Shown piece after piece: positions 18,654 through 27,411 of a stretch of 64,000 nucleotides of DNA (the stretch's first letter is position 1; every line of letters starts with the position of its first letter). The notes below the pieces were generated by a model. That model ran no database searches, had not been told where the DNA came from, and saw only the letters and a program-made list of their open reading frames with translations. A program made the translations under genes and the position numbers. The DNA comes from Streptomyces werraensis (GTDB taxonomy: Bacteria > Actinomycetota > Actinomycetes > Streptomycetales > Streptomycetaceae): assembly GCA_014656175.1 (NCBI GenBank), contig BNBX01000001.1, positions 186,001 through 250,000 of the forward strand. Direction: 5' to 3'.

Positions 18654-19412
18654 TCACACAGCCGCCGGGACCTTGAGGGCGGCCAGCACGGGCAGATGGT
18701 CGGTGGCCGCCCGCAGGTCCGCCTCGGTGACTCCGGGCTGGCCGTAGGGGACGCCGCAGCCCAGCACCTCGACGCCGTCGGTGACGAACAGGGCGTCGAT
18801 GCGTTTGGGTGGTTCGCTGCGCACCCAGGTGTGCTCGCCGCCCCAGGGCGCGGCGGTGCGGCAGTCCGTCAGGGTGCCGGCCAGCCGCCGGAAGGTGCGC
18901 CCGGACGGCTCCTCGTTGAGGTCGCCGCCCGCGACGGCGTGGTCCACGCCCATCCCGGCCACCCGGTCCAGCAGCATGCCGCCCTGCTCGTGGCGCTCGC
19001 CCTTCTCCAGGGACAGGTGACAGCTCAGCACGCCGAGCCGGGCGCCGCCGAACCGTACGACGGCGGTGGCGAAGCCGCGCCGGTGCTGCCCCGGGGTGAG
19101 CGGCAGCAGGACGTCCTCGGTCCGTTCGACGGTGGCGCGCAGGGAGCACAGCAGGGCGGGTCCGGCGGCGGTGGCGCCGCCGGAGAGGACGACCAGTCCG
19201 GAGTCGGAGGCGAGCCGGGCGAGTTTCTTGCGCCAGCGGAAGAAGCGCGGCGCCTCCTGGAGCAGCACCAGGTCGGGCGCGCAGGCGCCGATCACCCGGG
19301 CGAGGGCGGCGGTGTCGTCCTTCATCGAGCGGATGTTGTAGCTGAGCACCCGGACGACGGCCGAGCCGTCGGCGTCGGTGCGGGACCCTGGCAGCAGCTC
19401 GGTCGTCGCCAT
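18654..19412 (-). CDS. Endonuclease/exonuclease/phosphatase (EEP) family hydrolase
   Basis: EEP-fold protein of 252 residues from ATG 19412; a TTG three codons earlier is possible, and neither has a strong ribosome site. RVLSYNIRSM, LVLLQE (metal Glu), AVAGGDLNEEP (Asp-x-Asn), RIDALFVTDG and ATDHLPVLA form the classic metal-dependent active site. The family includes DNases, phosphodiesterases and sphingomyelinases. There is no signal peptide, so it acts in the cytoplasm. The substrate cannot be inferred. It converges on the acidic membrane protein with six bases between stops. Confidence 0.85.
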   Translation of the reverse strand: MATTELLPGSRTDADGSAVVRVLSYNIRSMKDDTAALARVIGACAPDLVLLQEAPRFFRWRKKLARLASDSGLVVLSGGATAAGPALLCSLRATVERTEDVLLPLTPGQHRRGFATAVVRFGGARLGVLSCHLSLEKGERHEQGGMLLDRVAGMGVDHAVAGGDLNEEPSGRTFRRLAGTLTDCRTAAPWGGEHTWVRSEPPKRIDALFVTDGVEVLGCGVPYGQPGVTEADLRAATDHLPVLAALKVPAAV

Positions 19413-19509
19413 GCGGATCAAGATACGCCGCGGGCGCCTCCCGGAACGGCGACGCCCGCCGTTCCCCTGCGCGGGGTCGGGCGGGCGCCGCCGAGTGCCG
19501 AGGGGGCCG

Positions 19510-20463
19510 TCACATGATCGGGTCGGGCTCCCGGGCCAGGTCGGCCGCGCCGACCAGGCCGGCCTTGTTGCCGAGCTGGGCGCCGAGGACCTCGGCGACG
19601 GGACGCCAGTTCCCGCCGACGAGCCAGCGCCGGTAGGACTTGCGGATCGGGCCGAGGACCAGCTCGCCCTCGTCGGAGAGACCGCCGCCGACGATGAAGG
19701 CGGACGGGTCGAACAGGGAGGCCAGGTCGGCGAGGCCCGCGCCGACCCAGCGGGCCAGCTCGCGGTAGGAGTCGACGGCCACCCGGTCGCCCTGGCGGGC
19801 GGCCATGGAGACGTGCTTGCCCTCGATGCCCTCCGGGGAGCCGTCGCCCAGGGAGAGCAGGGTCTGGGCCTGCTCGGGGGTGGCGTTGGCGCGCTGCTTG
19901 GCGTAGCGGACGAGGGCGCGGCCGGAGGCGTACTGCTCCCAGCAGCCCTGCGAGCCGCAGCCGCACAGCAGGCCGTCCGGCACCATGCGGATGTGGCCGA
20001 ACTCGGCGGCGACGCCGAAGTGGCCGCGGCGCAGCTTGTTGCCGATGATCACACCGCCGCCGAGGCCGGTGCCCAGGGTGATGCAGATGACGTTGCGGTG
20101 GCCCTTGCCCGCGCCGAACTTGTACTCGCCCCAGGCTGCCGCGTTGGCGTCGTTCTCCACCACGACCGGGAGGCCCACGCGGGCCTCGACCTTCTCCTTG
20201 AGCGGCTCGTTGCGCCAGTGGATGTTGGGGGCGAAGTAGACCTCGGAGCGCTGGCGGTTGACGTATCCGGCCGCGCCGATGCCCACGCCGACGATGTCGT
20301 GTCCGGCGCGCGCTCCTTCCACCGCGGAGGCGATGGCGTCCACGATCTCCTCGGGCGTGCCCGGGGTCGGCACCTTGTGGGTCGAGAGGATGGTGCCTTC
20401 CTCGTCGACCACGCCGGCCGCGATCTTCGTGCCGCCGATGTCGACGCCGATGGTGAGTCCCAT
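19510..20463 (-). CDS. glkA: Glucokinase of the ROK family
   Basis: ATP-dependent glucose kinase of 317 residues. VDIGGTKIAAG is the phosphate-binding start, ENDANAAAWGE holds the catalytic Asp, LGTGLGGGVI is the second phosphate loop, and EFGHIRMV with CGCGSQGCWEQYASG gives the ROK zinc site of three Cys and one His. In S. coelicolor GlkA phosphorylates glucose taken up by GlcP and also mediates carbon catabolite repression. The gene lies downstream of the DUF5304 gene on the same strand, an arrangement known to be conserved. Confidence 0.97.
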   Translation of the reverse strand: MGLTIGVDIGGTKIAAGVVDEEGTILSTHKVPTPGTPEEIVDAIASAVEGARAGHDIVGVGIGAAGYVNRQRSEVYFAPNIHWRNEPLKEKVEARVGLPVVVENDANAAAWGEYKFGAGKGHRNVICITLGTGLGGGVIIGNKLRRGHFGVAAEFGHIRMVPDGLLCGCGSQGCWEQYASGRALVRYAKQRANATPEQAQTLLSLGDGSPEGIEGKHVSMAARQGDRVAVDSYRELARWVGAGLADLASLFDPSAFIVGGGLSDEGELVLGPIRKSYRRWLVGGNWRPVAEVLGAQLGNKAGLVGAADLAREPDPIM

Positions 20464-20580
20464 GAATCCCTCAGTTTCGGTCGAGCCCCGCTACGCCAAC
20501 GGTACCCGAGGTGACGGGCGCGCCGTCCCTGTGTCCGCAGGCCGGGCGGCCGGCAGCGGCCGAGGGGGTCCGGGCGGCGC

Positions 20581-21153
20581 TCAGTCCAGGTCGATGCGCT
20601 CTCCGGGGCCGGTGCCGGGGTCGTCGCCGGGGTCGTCGCCGGGGTCGCGGCGCTCTTCGGGGTCGCGCGGCGGGGTGTCGCGCGCCGTCCAGCGGCGCTC
20701 CTGGTCCTGCACGGCGGAGCGGTAGGCGGCGAGGAGTTCGCTGCCGGCGGCGGCGAGGTGGTCGAAGACGTCCGGGTTGCGTTCGATGACGGGTTCGACG
20801 GCGGCCTTCGCCTGCTGCACGACCTGGCGGACGACCTGCTGGGCGGCGGGTCCTGCGACCCCGCCGAGCAGCGGTGACCGGAGGTCGGAGAGTTTGTCGG
20901 CGACCGCGTCGACGAGCTTCCTGAACTCTTCGGCGGCGGAGCCGGGGGGCGGGCCGTGGCGGGCGCGGCGGCGGGCCCGCTCGGCCTCGAGATCCTCGGC
21001 GGCCGCGGTGGCCCAGGCGTCGTCGTGGACCTCGGAGGGGGCTTCGGCGGGCGCCTCGGCGCGGGCGTCCCGGGCGTCGTCGGCCCGCTTGCCGAAGGTC
21101 TCGTCCCCGGCCTCGTTCCCGGTGTCGTCGGGCGGGGGGAGCTGTTCGCTCAT
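20581..21153 (-). CDS. DUF5304-type protein upstream of glkA
   Basis: Protein of 190 residues with acidic disordered ends and a conserved helical core (EEFRKLVDAVADKLSDLRSPL to VFDHLAAAGSELLAAYR). The C-terminus has a PGDDPGDDPGTGPG repeat. The S. coelicolor equivalent (SCO2127 by position) has been reported to affect glucose uptake and glucokinase activity when overexpressed; its mechanism is unknown. There is no membrane segment or known catalytic motif. The 117-bp gap to glkA has no strong terminator, so co-transcription is likely. Function is inferred from context only. Confidence 0.85.
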   Translation of the reverse strand: MSEQLPPPDDTGNEAGDETFGKRADDARDARAEAPAEAPSEVHDDAWATAAAEDLEAERARRRARHGPPPGSAAEEFRKLVDAVADKLSDLRSPLLGGVAGPAAQQVVRQVVQQAKAAVEPVIERNPDVFDHLAAAGSELLAAYRSAVQDQERRWTARDTPPRDPEERRDPGDDPGDDPGTGPGERIDLD

Positions 21154-21211
21154 GACGGACTCCTTGACTGCGGGTGGCCCCCTCGACGGTACCCGAACGG
21201 CCGTCCTGGCT

Positions 21212-22363
21212 TCACCGGGTGCGCGGCCAGAGCTCCGGATCGGGCCGGAAGCGGATGCGCAGCTCGCCCTCGCGCAGGGCGGCGCCGTCGACGGTGCAGC
21301 GGCGCAGCGCGGAGGGCAGCGGGACGACGCGGCGGAACGGCCCGGCGGTGACGGTCAGTTCGTCGCCGCGGCGGACGAGGTCGAGGGTGTCGCGGCGGGC
21401 GCCGGGCAGGGGGAGGTGCCAGACCAGGACGCCGTCCTCGGCGGTCCGGTCGGCGACCGCCCAGCGGACCGGGTCGGTGAGGGCGGGGGCGGCGGGCGTC
21501 GCGAGGACGGCGAGGTCGTCGGCGCCGCGCGGGTCGTGGCCGAGGTGGGCGACGGCGTGCACGGTGTGCTCCTCACGCCATGCGTCGAGCGCCTTGCACT
21601 GCTGGGCGACAGGCCCGGCGAGCCAGCCGGCCGCCTCGCTCTCCGGCAGGACGCGGTTGGCGACGACGGCGTCCAGGCGCAGCCCGCGCAGGGCGGCGCC
21701 GAGGGCGGCGGTGCGCAGGGCGTCGGCGCCGGCGGGTCCCGGTTCGGCGACCAGGCGCAGGGCGGTGCCGCGATCGGCGAGGAGGGCCTCGACGGCGGCG
21801 AGCTGCAGGTCGAGGCGGGCGGCCGTCTCGTAGATCCACTCCGCGGGCATGGGGACGCCCGCGAGCCGCCCGAGCACCGGGCGCAGCGCGCGGGCGGCCT
21901 GCCGCTCGGGCGGCAGCAGGCGGCGCAGGACGCGCCGGAGCTCCTCGGGCAGGGCGAGCAGGGCGAGCGCGCGGGGGGTGGCGGGCAGATCGACGACGAG
22001 GAGGTCGTAGGCGTCCTCGGAGGCGGCGGCGTCCCGCAGGGCGCGCAGCACGGCGAGTTCCTCGGCGCCGGGAAGGGGACCGGTCTCCTCGGGCACCAGA
22101 CGGGAGGCGCCGAGCAGGTCGAGGGCACCGCCCGCGCGCTCCTGCAGCGCGGCGAGGTCGGCCCGGAACCCCGCGTCGGGGTCGACCCGCCGCACGGTGA
22201 GCCCGGGCGCGTCCGCGTCCCCGAGCACCGCGCCCAGGGTGTCCGCCGGGTCGGTCCCGACCAGCAGGGTGCGGGAGCCCTCACGGGCGGCGGCGAACGC
22301 GGTGGCAGCGGCGATCGTGGTACGGCCGCTGCCGCCGGGGCCGGTGATCAGGAGGGTACGCAT
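21212..22363 (-). CDS. ArsA/Get3-like P-loop ATPase with altered Walker A
   Basis: ATPase-like protein of 383 residues. It has the ArsA order: N-terminal P-loop, a DPAD switch (LVGTDPADTLG), a VVDLPATP switch-II-like strand and a C-terminal beta domain (LVWHLPLPGARRDTLDLVRRGDELTV) seen in actinobacterial anion-transporting ATPase relatives. The P-loop reads GPGGSGRTT where ArsA has GKGGVGKTT, so both conserved lysines are replaced (by Pro and Arg). Hydrolysis may be weak or lost. ATG 22363. No arsenic genes are near. Confidence 0.83.
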   Translation of the reverse strand: MRTLLITGPGGSGRTTIAAATAFAAAREGSRTLLVGTDPADTLGAVLGDADAPGLTVRRVDPDAGFRADLAALQERAGGALDLLGASRLVPEETGPLPGAEELAVLRALRDAAASEDAYDLLVVDLPATPRALALLALPEELRRVLRRLLPPERQAARALRPVLGRLAGVPMPAEWIYETAARLDLQLAAVEALLADRGTALRLVAEPGPAGADALRTAALGAALRGLRLDAVVANRVLPESEAAGWLAGPVAQQCKALDAWREEHTVHAVAHLGHDPRGADDLAVLATPAAPALTDPVRWAVADRTAEDGVLVWHLPLPGARRDTLDLVRRGDELTVTAGPFRRVVPLPSALRRCTVDGAALREGELRIRFRPDPELWPRTR

Positions 22364-22488
22364 GGAACCGCACGCTACCGGCCGCCCGTGCGCCCGGGAC
22401 GCGAGCGTCGGCGTACCCGGCCCCTCCTGCGGCGCGGGGCACCGCTCGTGCCGGCGGACCGCACGGCAACGGAACGGCGCCTGCCGTC

Positions 22489-22506
22489 CCGGGGGCTCCG
22501 CCCCGG
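22489..22506 (-). terminator. Possible hairpin downstream of the SRPBCC gene
   Basis: CCGGGG and CCCCGG pair around GCTCCG, within a GC-rich run ending in CCGGACCCC that recurs in Streptomyces intergenic DNA. It lies about 40 bases beyond the stop at 22544. Short stem and no U-run. Confidence 0.4.
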
Positions 22507-22543
22507 ACCCCGCTCCGGACCCCGCCCCCGGACACCAGGCGTC

Positions 22544-22987
22544 CTACTTCGCGCCGGACTCCACGCGCTTCTTCAGGCCCGCCAGCGCGCGGTCGATGAT
22601 GACCTTCTCCGCCTTGCGCTTGATCATGCCGAGCATCGGGATCTTGACGTCGACGGTCAGGCGGTAGGTGACCTCGGTGGTGTCCGCGCCGGCGGGGGTG
22701 AGGACGTAGGTGCCGTCGAGGGAGCGCAGCATCTGGGACTTCACCAGGGTCCAGGAGACCTCGTGCGGGCCGCTCCAGGTGTACGCCAGGGTCTGGTCGT
22801 CCTTGATCGCGCCGGCGTCCATGACCAGGCGCACCTGCTCGGCGCGGCCCTCGGCGTCGGTCTTGAGGACCTCCGCCTCCTTCACCTCTCCCGTCCACTC
22901 GGGATAGCGGGCGAAGTCGGCGATCACCCCCATCACGTCGGCCGGTGCCGCCTCGATGGTGATGCTCGAGCTGGTGTGTTCCGCCAT
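22544..22987 (-). CDS. SRPBCC (START-like) polyketide cyclase/dehydrase superfamily protein
   Basis: Small helix-grip protein of 147 residues: SITIEAAPADVMGVIADFARYPEWTGEVKEAEVL is the typical start, and the protein ends in a long amphipathic helix (KVIIDRALAGLKKRVESG) that closes the hydrophobic pocket. Members bind lipids, steroids or polyketides, and many act as simple carriers. ATG 22987 has GGAGGAG eight bases upstream. The ArsA-like ATPase follows on the same strand, 180 bases away. No ligand can be proposed. Confidence 0.87.
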   Translation of the reverse strand: MAEHTSSSITIEAAPADVMGVIADFARYPEWTGEVKEAEVLKTDAEGRAEQVRLVMDAGAIKDDQTLAYTWSGPHEVSWTLVKSQMLRSLDGTYVLTPAGADTTEVTYRLTVDVKIPMLGMIKRKAEKVIIDRALAGLKKRVESGAK

Positions 22988-23128
22988 CGCCGTGGCTCCT
23001 CCAGATGCGGGCCGGTAGGTCGTCCTCGCCGTGCGTGGGCCGGACAGCGCACGCGCGTGCAGCGGAAGGCTACCGCGCACCACGTGTACCGAGATCACCC
23101 GACCTGGGCGTCGGCGTCCGGGGGCGTC

Positions 23129-23926
23129 TCAGAACTCCAGCGCCCAGGGCCGGCCGGTGGACGCGAAGTGCCCCACGTTGACGCATTCGGTGGCGCCGAT
23201 CCTCATCCGCCGCACCAGCGGCTGGTGGACGTGTCCGAACAGCGAGTAGCGGGGCCGGGTCCGGCGTATCGCCTCCAGCAGCGCCGTGCTGCCGCGCTCG
23301 AAGCGGCGGGCGACGGTGTCGTAGACCAGCTCCGGGACCTCCGGCGGGATGTGCGTGCACAACACGTCGACCTCGCCGACCGCCTCGATCTTCGCCGCGT
23401 ACTCCTCGTCGTCGATCTCGTACGGCGTGCGCATCGGGGTGCGCAGGCCGCCGCCGACGAAGCCGAACGTCCAGCCGCCGATCTCCACCCGCTGCCCGTC
23501 GAGCACGGTGGTGCCGGGCCCGGCGTACTCCCGCCACAGGGGCGGCACGTCGACGTTGCCGTAGGTGGCGTACGTAGGAGTGGGGAAGGCGGCGAACAGC
23601 TCCGCGTACTGTTTGCGCACCGCCGTCTCGATCGCCGTCGCGCGGTCGACGCCGATGCCCGCCCACAGCCCGCGCTGGAAGTCGCGCGCCTCCTCGAAGC
23701 GGCGGGCGGTGCGCAGCTCCACGATGCGGTGGGCGTTCTCCGTGCCGAACAGGTCGGGGAAGATGCCGCGCGAGTGGTCGGCGTAGTCGAGGAACAGCAC
23801 CAGGTCACCGAGGCAGACCAGGGCGTCGGCGCCCTCCTTGGCGCGGGCGAGGCCGGCCGCGTTGCCGTGTACGTCGCTGACCACGTGGACGCGGGTGCGC
23901 GGGCCGCCGCCGGGTGAGGATGCCAT
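23129..23926 (-). CDS. Calcineurin-like metallophosphoesterase
   Basis: Phosphoesterase of 265 residues. Metal ligands appear in order: HVVSDVHGN (Asp-x-His), CLGDLV (GD), TYGNVD (GN in place of GNHD), CTHIPPE and FGHVHQP (GH-x-H). In most family members GNHE or GNHD donates a His that acts as acid; here the motif is GNVD, so this residue is missing. ATG 23926 is chosen; the frame continues upstream without ribosome-site support. Substrate unknown. It diverges from fadD. Confidence 0.85.
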   Translation of the reverse strand: MASSPGGGPRTRVHVVSDVHGNAAGLARAKEGADALVCLGDLVLFLDYADHSRGIFPDLFGTENAHRIVELRTARRFEEARDFQRGLWAGIGVDRATAIETAVRKQYAELFAAFPTPTYATYGNVDVPPLWREYAGPGTTVLDGQRVEIGGWTFGFVGGGLRTPMRTPYEIDDEEYAAKIEAVGEVDVLCTHIPPEVPELVYDTVARRFERGSTALLEAIRRTRPRYSLFGHVHQPLVRRMRIGATECVNVGHFASTGRPWALEF

Positions 23927-24056
23927 GGCGATCAAGCCTAATCGTGTGCGGCGTACGTGAACAACGGCAGCCCTACCTGCGGTTACTGGCTCGCTGGTTC
24001 GGCTGTGGACTACTGTGCGCAATGAAACACCAACCTGTGTGACGCAGCGAACATCT

Positions 24057-24080
24057 GACAGGGCCCCCCTGTCGTGACAG
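24057..24080. promoter_or_regulatory. Overlapping palindromes in the fadD promoter region
   Basis: GACAGGG-CCC-CCCTGTC (24057-24073) overlaps CTGTC-GT-GACAG (24069-24080). Both lie about 150 bases upstream of the fadD TTG start in the 296-bp divergent region. They look like an operator for a TetR- or GntR-type repressor. I see nothing else specific in this gap. Confidence 0.45.
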
Positions 24081-24222
24081 CCATACCGGCGGGTAACGTC
24101 CGGGCAGTCCAGTCGTGCTCGGGATTTCAACCAGTGAATTCGCGAGCACCCGCCCGAGCCTTGGACCGCACCGTCGCATCGCACAACGTCGTGGCGCCGG
24201 CGCCCTAAGAGGAGCAGCAGTC

Positions 24223-26019
24223 TTGCGCGAGTTCAGCCTTCCGGCCCTGTACGAGGTCCCCGCGGACGGCAATCTGACCGACATCGTCCGCAGAAACGCC
24301 GCGCAGCATCCTGATGTCGCCGTCATGGCCCGCAAGGTCGGCGGGACGTGGCAGGACGTGACGGCCACCACCTTCCTCGCGGAGGTGCGGGCCGCCGCCA
24401 AGGGCCTGATCGCGGCGGGCGTGCGGCCCGGCGACCGGGTCGGACTGATGTCCCGCACCCGTTACGAGTGGACGCTGCTCGACTTCGCGATCTGGAGCGC
24501 CGGAGCGATCACCGTGCCGGTGTACGAGACCAGCTCGGCGGAGCAGGTCGCGTGGATCCTCGGCGACTCCGGCGCCACCGCCTGCCTGGTGGAGCTCGAC
24601 TCCCACACGGCGACCGTCGAGTCCGTGCGCGACCGGCTGCCCGCGCTGAAGAACGTCTGGCAGATCGAGGGCGGCGGCCTGGACGAGCTGGGCCGCCTCG
24701 GCGCGGACGTCGGCGACGACACGGTCGAGGAGCGCTCCTCGGCCGCCAAGGCCGACGACCCGGCGACCATCGTCTACACCTCCGGCACCACCGGCCGCCC
24801 CAAGGGCTGCGTGCTCACCCACCGCAGCTTCTTCGCCGAGTGCGGCAACATCGTGGAGCGGCTGCGTCCGCTGTTCCGCACCGGCGAGTGCTCGGTGCTG
24901 CTGTTCCTGCCGCTCGCCCACGTCTTCGGCCGGCTGGTGCAGATCGCGCCGATGATGGCGCCGATCAAGCTCGGCTGCGTCCCCGACATCAAGAACCTCA
25001 CCGACGAGCTGGCCGCGTTCCGCCCGACGCTGATCCTCGGTGTGCCGCGGGTCTTCGAGAAGGTCTACAACTCGGCGCGCGCCAAGGCGCAGGCGGACGG
25101 CAAGGGCAAGATCTTCGACAAGGCGGCGGACGCCGCGATCGCCTGGAGCCAGGCGCTGGACTCCCCGTCGGGCCCGTCCTTCGGCCTGAAGGTCAAGCAC
25201 AAGGTCTTCGACAAGCTGGTCTACGGCAAGCTCCGCGCGGTGCTGGGCGGACGCGGCGAGTACGCCATCTCCGGCGGCGCCCCGCTCGGCGAGCGCCTCG
25301 GCCACTTCTTCCGCGGCATCGGCTTCAGCGTGCTGGAGGGCTACGGCCTGACCGAGTCCTGCGCGGCCACCGCCTTCAACCCGTGGGACCGCCAGAAGAT
25401 CGGCACGGTCGGCCAGCCGCTGCCCGGCTCGGTGGTGCGCATAGCGGACGACGGCGAGGTGCTGCTGCACGGCGAGCACCTGTTCAAGGAGTACTGGAAC
25501 AACCCCGGCGCGACCGCCGAGGCGCTGGCCGACGGCTGGTTCCACACCGGGGACATCGGCACTCTGGACGAGGACGGCTACCTGCGGATCACCGGCCGGA
25601 AGAAGGAGATCCTGGTGACGGCCGGCGGCAAGAACGTCGCCCCGGCGGTCATCGAGGACCGCATCCGGGCGCACGCGCTGGTCGCGGAGTGCATGGTGGT
25701 CGGCGACGGGCGGCCGTTCGTGGGCGCGCTCGTCACCATCGACGAGGAGTTCCTGGGCCGCTGGTGCGCCGAGCACGGCAAGCCGGAGGGGTCGACGGCG
25801 GCGTCGTTGTGCGAGGACCCGGATCTGCTGGCGGCGATCCAGGCGGCGGTGGACGACGGGAACGCGGCGGTGTCCAAGGCGGAGTCGGTGCGGAAGTTCC
25901 GTATTCTTCCGGCGCAGTTCACGGAGGAGTCGGGGCACCTCACGCCTTCGCTGAAGCTGAAGCGGAATGTGGTGGCCAAGGACTACGCGCACGAGATCGA
26001 GGCGATCTACGCCAAGTGA
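24223..26019 (+). CDS. fadD: Long-chain fatty acyl-CoA synthetase (AMP-forming)
   Basis: ANL-superfamily ligase of 598 residues that activates fatty acids to acyl-CoA. YTSGTTGRPKGCVLTH is the P-loop (A3), EGYGLTES the A5 motif, and GWFHTGDIG with ITGRKKEILVTAGGKNVAP the C-terminal A7-A8 segments. The catalytic lysine is expected near the C-terminus (SLKLKRNVV). The start is TTG 24223, with GAGGAG eight bases upstream; no ATG in frame has a comparable site. The length equals that of FadD15-like actinobacterial enzymes. It converges on pimB across a strong terminator. Confidence 0.95.
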   Translation: MREFSLPALYEVPADGNLTDIVRRNAAQHPDVAVMARKVGGTWQDVTATTFLAEVRAAAKGLIAAGVRPGDRVGLMSRTRYEWTLLDFAIWSAGAITVPVYETSSAEQVAWILGDSGATACLVELDSHTATVESVRDRLPALKNVWQIEGGGLDELGRLGADVGDDTVEERSSAAKADDPATIVYTSGTTGRPKGCVLTHRSFFAECGNIVERLRPLFRTGECSVLLFLPLAHVFGRLVQIAPMMAPIKLGCVPDIKNLTDELAAFRPTLILGVPRVFEKVYNSARAKAQADGKGKIFDKAADAAIAWSQALDSPSGPSFGLKVKHKVFDKLVYGKLRAVLGGRGEYAISGGAPLGERLGHFFRGIGFSVLEGYGLTESCAATAFNPWDRQKIGTVGQPLPGSVVRIADDGEVLLHGEHLFKEYWNNPGATAEALADGWFHTGDIGTLDEDGYLRITGRKKEILVTAGGKNVAPAVIEDRIRAHALVAECMVVGDGRPFVGALVTIDEEFLGRWCAEHGKPEGSTAASLCEDPDLLAAIQAAVDDGNAAVSKAESVRKFRILPAQFTEESGHLTPSLKLKRNVVAKDYAHEIEAIYAK

Positions 26020-26084
26020 TGTGCGTGGAGCAGCGCCGACCGGGGTGCTTGCGCCCGCCGTCGGCGGATGCCGGTTCGTGGGGG

Positions 26085-26108
26085 CCGGTCGCGCAGTCCC
26101 CACGCCCC
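26085..26108 (-). repeat. Dispersed intergenic repeat, copy 2
   Basis: On the minus strand: GGGGCGTGGGGACTGCGCGA followed by CCGG, a diverged form of the core seen at 12951 and 28657, with a related tail extending to about 26060. It lies between fadD and its terminator. Confidence 0.7.
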
Positions 26109-26116
26109 TGAAGCGA

Positions 26117-26143
26117 AAAGCCGCCCTTTCCGAGGGCGGCTTT
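26117..26143. terminator. Bidirectional terminator between fadD and pimB
   Basis: AAAGCCGCCCT (26117-26127) pairs with AGGGCGGCTTT (26133-26143) over a five-base loop; the A and T runs at the ends give a U-run in either direction. It lies between two convergent stops, immediately before the pimB stop at 26148. Confidence 0.88.
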
Positions 26144-26147
26144 CGCG

Positions 26148-27290
26148 TTACAGCAGGGTCTTCAACTCGTCGGCGAGAAGGTCCCAGCGCCATTTCTCCT
26201 CGACCCATTCTCGGCCGCGGCGGCCCATGCTCGCGCGGAGCTCGGGGTCGGCGAGGAGCGTGGTGACGCGGTCGGCCGTGTCGGCCGGGGACGTGCCGGG
26301 GACGACCCAGCCCGTCTCGCCGTCGAGGACTGCGTCCGGGGCGCCGCCCGAGTCTCCTGCGACGACGGGGAGGCCCGTCGCGGACGCCTCCAGGTAGACG
26401 ATGCCGAGGCCCTCCACGTCCAGGCCGCCGCGCCGGGTCCGGCAGGGCATCGCGAAGACGTCGCCGGCGCCGTAGTGGGCGGGCAGCTCGGACCAGGGGA
26501 CGGAGCCGGTGAAACGGACGGAGGCGGCGACGCCGGTGTCGGCGGCGAGGCGGCGCAGGTCCTTCTCGTAGGGGCCGCCGCCGACGATCAGCAGGACGGC
26601 GTCCGGCTCGGCGGCGAGGATCGCGGGCATCGCCCGGATCAGCGTGTCCTGGCCCTTGCGCGGCACGAGACGCGAGACGCACACGACCACCGGGCGGTCG
26701 GTCAGCCCGAGCCGCGCGCGCACCTCGTCCCCGCCCGAGCCGGGGTGGAAGGTCTTCTCGTCGACCCCGGGCGGCAGCTGCACCATGCGGGCGGCGGCCT
26801 GTGGGGTGAGGGCGCGGGCGATCCGGGAGCGGGTGTACTCGCCCAGGTAGGTGATCGTGTCCGTGGACTCCCCGATGCGGCGCAGCAGCTGCCGTGCGGC
26901 GGGCAGCTGGGCCCAGCCGGCCTCGTGGCCGTGGGTGGTGGCCACGATCCGCTCGGCACCCGCCCGTCGCAGCGCGGGCGCCATCAGGCCGAGGGGCGCC
27001 GCCGCCCCGAACCACACCGAGGTGCAGCCGTGCTCGCGCAGCAGGCCCACGGCCCGCCGGGTGGCGGCAGGGGTGGGCAGCAGCATCGTCGTGCGGTCGC
27101 GGACGACGGTGAAGGGCTGCTCGGCGTCGAAGGCCGCGGTCGCCTCGAGGCCCTCCCGGGTGCGCTTCCAGGTGGAGGCGTAGACGACGACGCGCTCCGG
27201 GTCCAGGCGCAGCGCCATGTTGTGCAGGAAGGCCTGGATGCCGCCGGGACGGGGCGGGAAGTCGTTGGTGACGATCAGGGTCTTGTGCAT
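26148..27290 (-). CDS. pimB: GT4 glycosyltransferase, probable PimB' mannosyltransferase
   Basis: Retaining GT-B transferase of 380 residues. The N-terminus has TNDFPPRPGGIQAFLHNMA and the acceptor-side TTHGHEAGWAQLP. The C-terminal half has VSRLVPRKGQDTLIRA and the E-x7-E motif in EGLGIVYLEASATGLPVVAG, which binds GDP-mannose. This combination is that of PimB', which adds the second mannose to phosphatidylinositol mannoside on the inner face of the membrane. The GT87 gene that diverges from it may act on the same glycolipid family. ATG 27290. Confidence 0.88.
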   Translation of the reverse strand: MHKTLIVTNDFPPRPGGIQAFLHNMALRLDPERVVVYASTWKRTREGLEATAAFDAEQPFTVVRDRTTMLLPTPAATRRAVGLLREHGCTSVWFGAAAPLGLMAPALRRAGAERIVATTHGHEAGWAQLPAARQLLRRIGESTDTITYLGEYTRSRIARALTPQAAARMVQLPPGVDEKTFHPGSGGDEVRARLGLTDRPVVVCVSRLVPRKGQDTLIRAMPAILAAEPDAVLLIVGGGPYEKDLRRLAADTGVAASVRFTGSVPWSELPAHYGAGDVFAMPCRTRRGGLDVEGLGIVYLEASATGLPVVAGDSGGAPDAVLDGETGWVVPGTSPADTADRVTTLLADPELRASMGRRGREWVEEKWRWDLLADELKTLL

Positions 27291-27411
27291 CGCCGCCGAC
27301 CCTACCGAACGGTTGTCGCGCGTCCGCCACGGCGCTGCTCGGTGGCATGTGCACCGGCTTCCGGGACATCATGGCCCCTCATCGACCGCACACCGGACGG
27401 GCAGGAATCAC

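Noticed and set aside
20777..23917. Long open frame on the + strand
   Set aside because: Antisense to DUF5304, ArsA-like, SRPBCC and phosphoesterase genes, which have clear motifs.
24205..27372. Long open frame on the - strand
   Set aside because: Overlaps fadD and pimB in the wrong frames; no recognisable segments.
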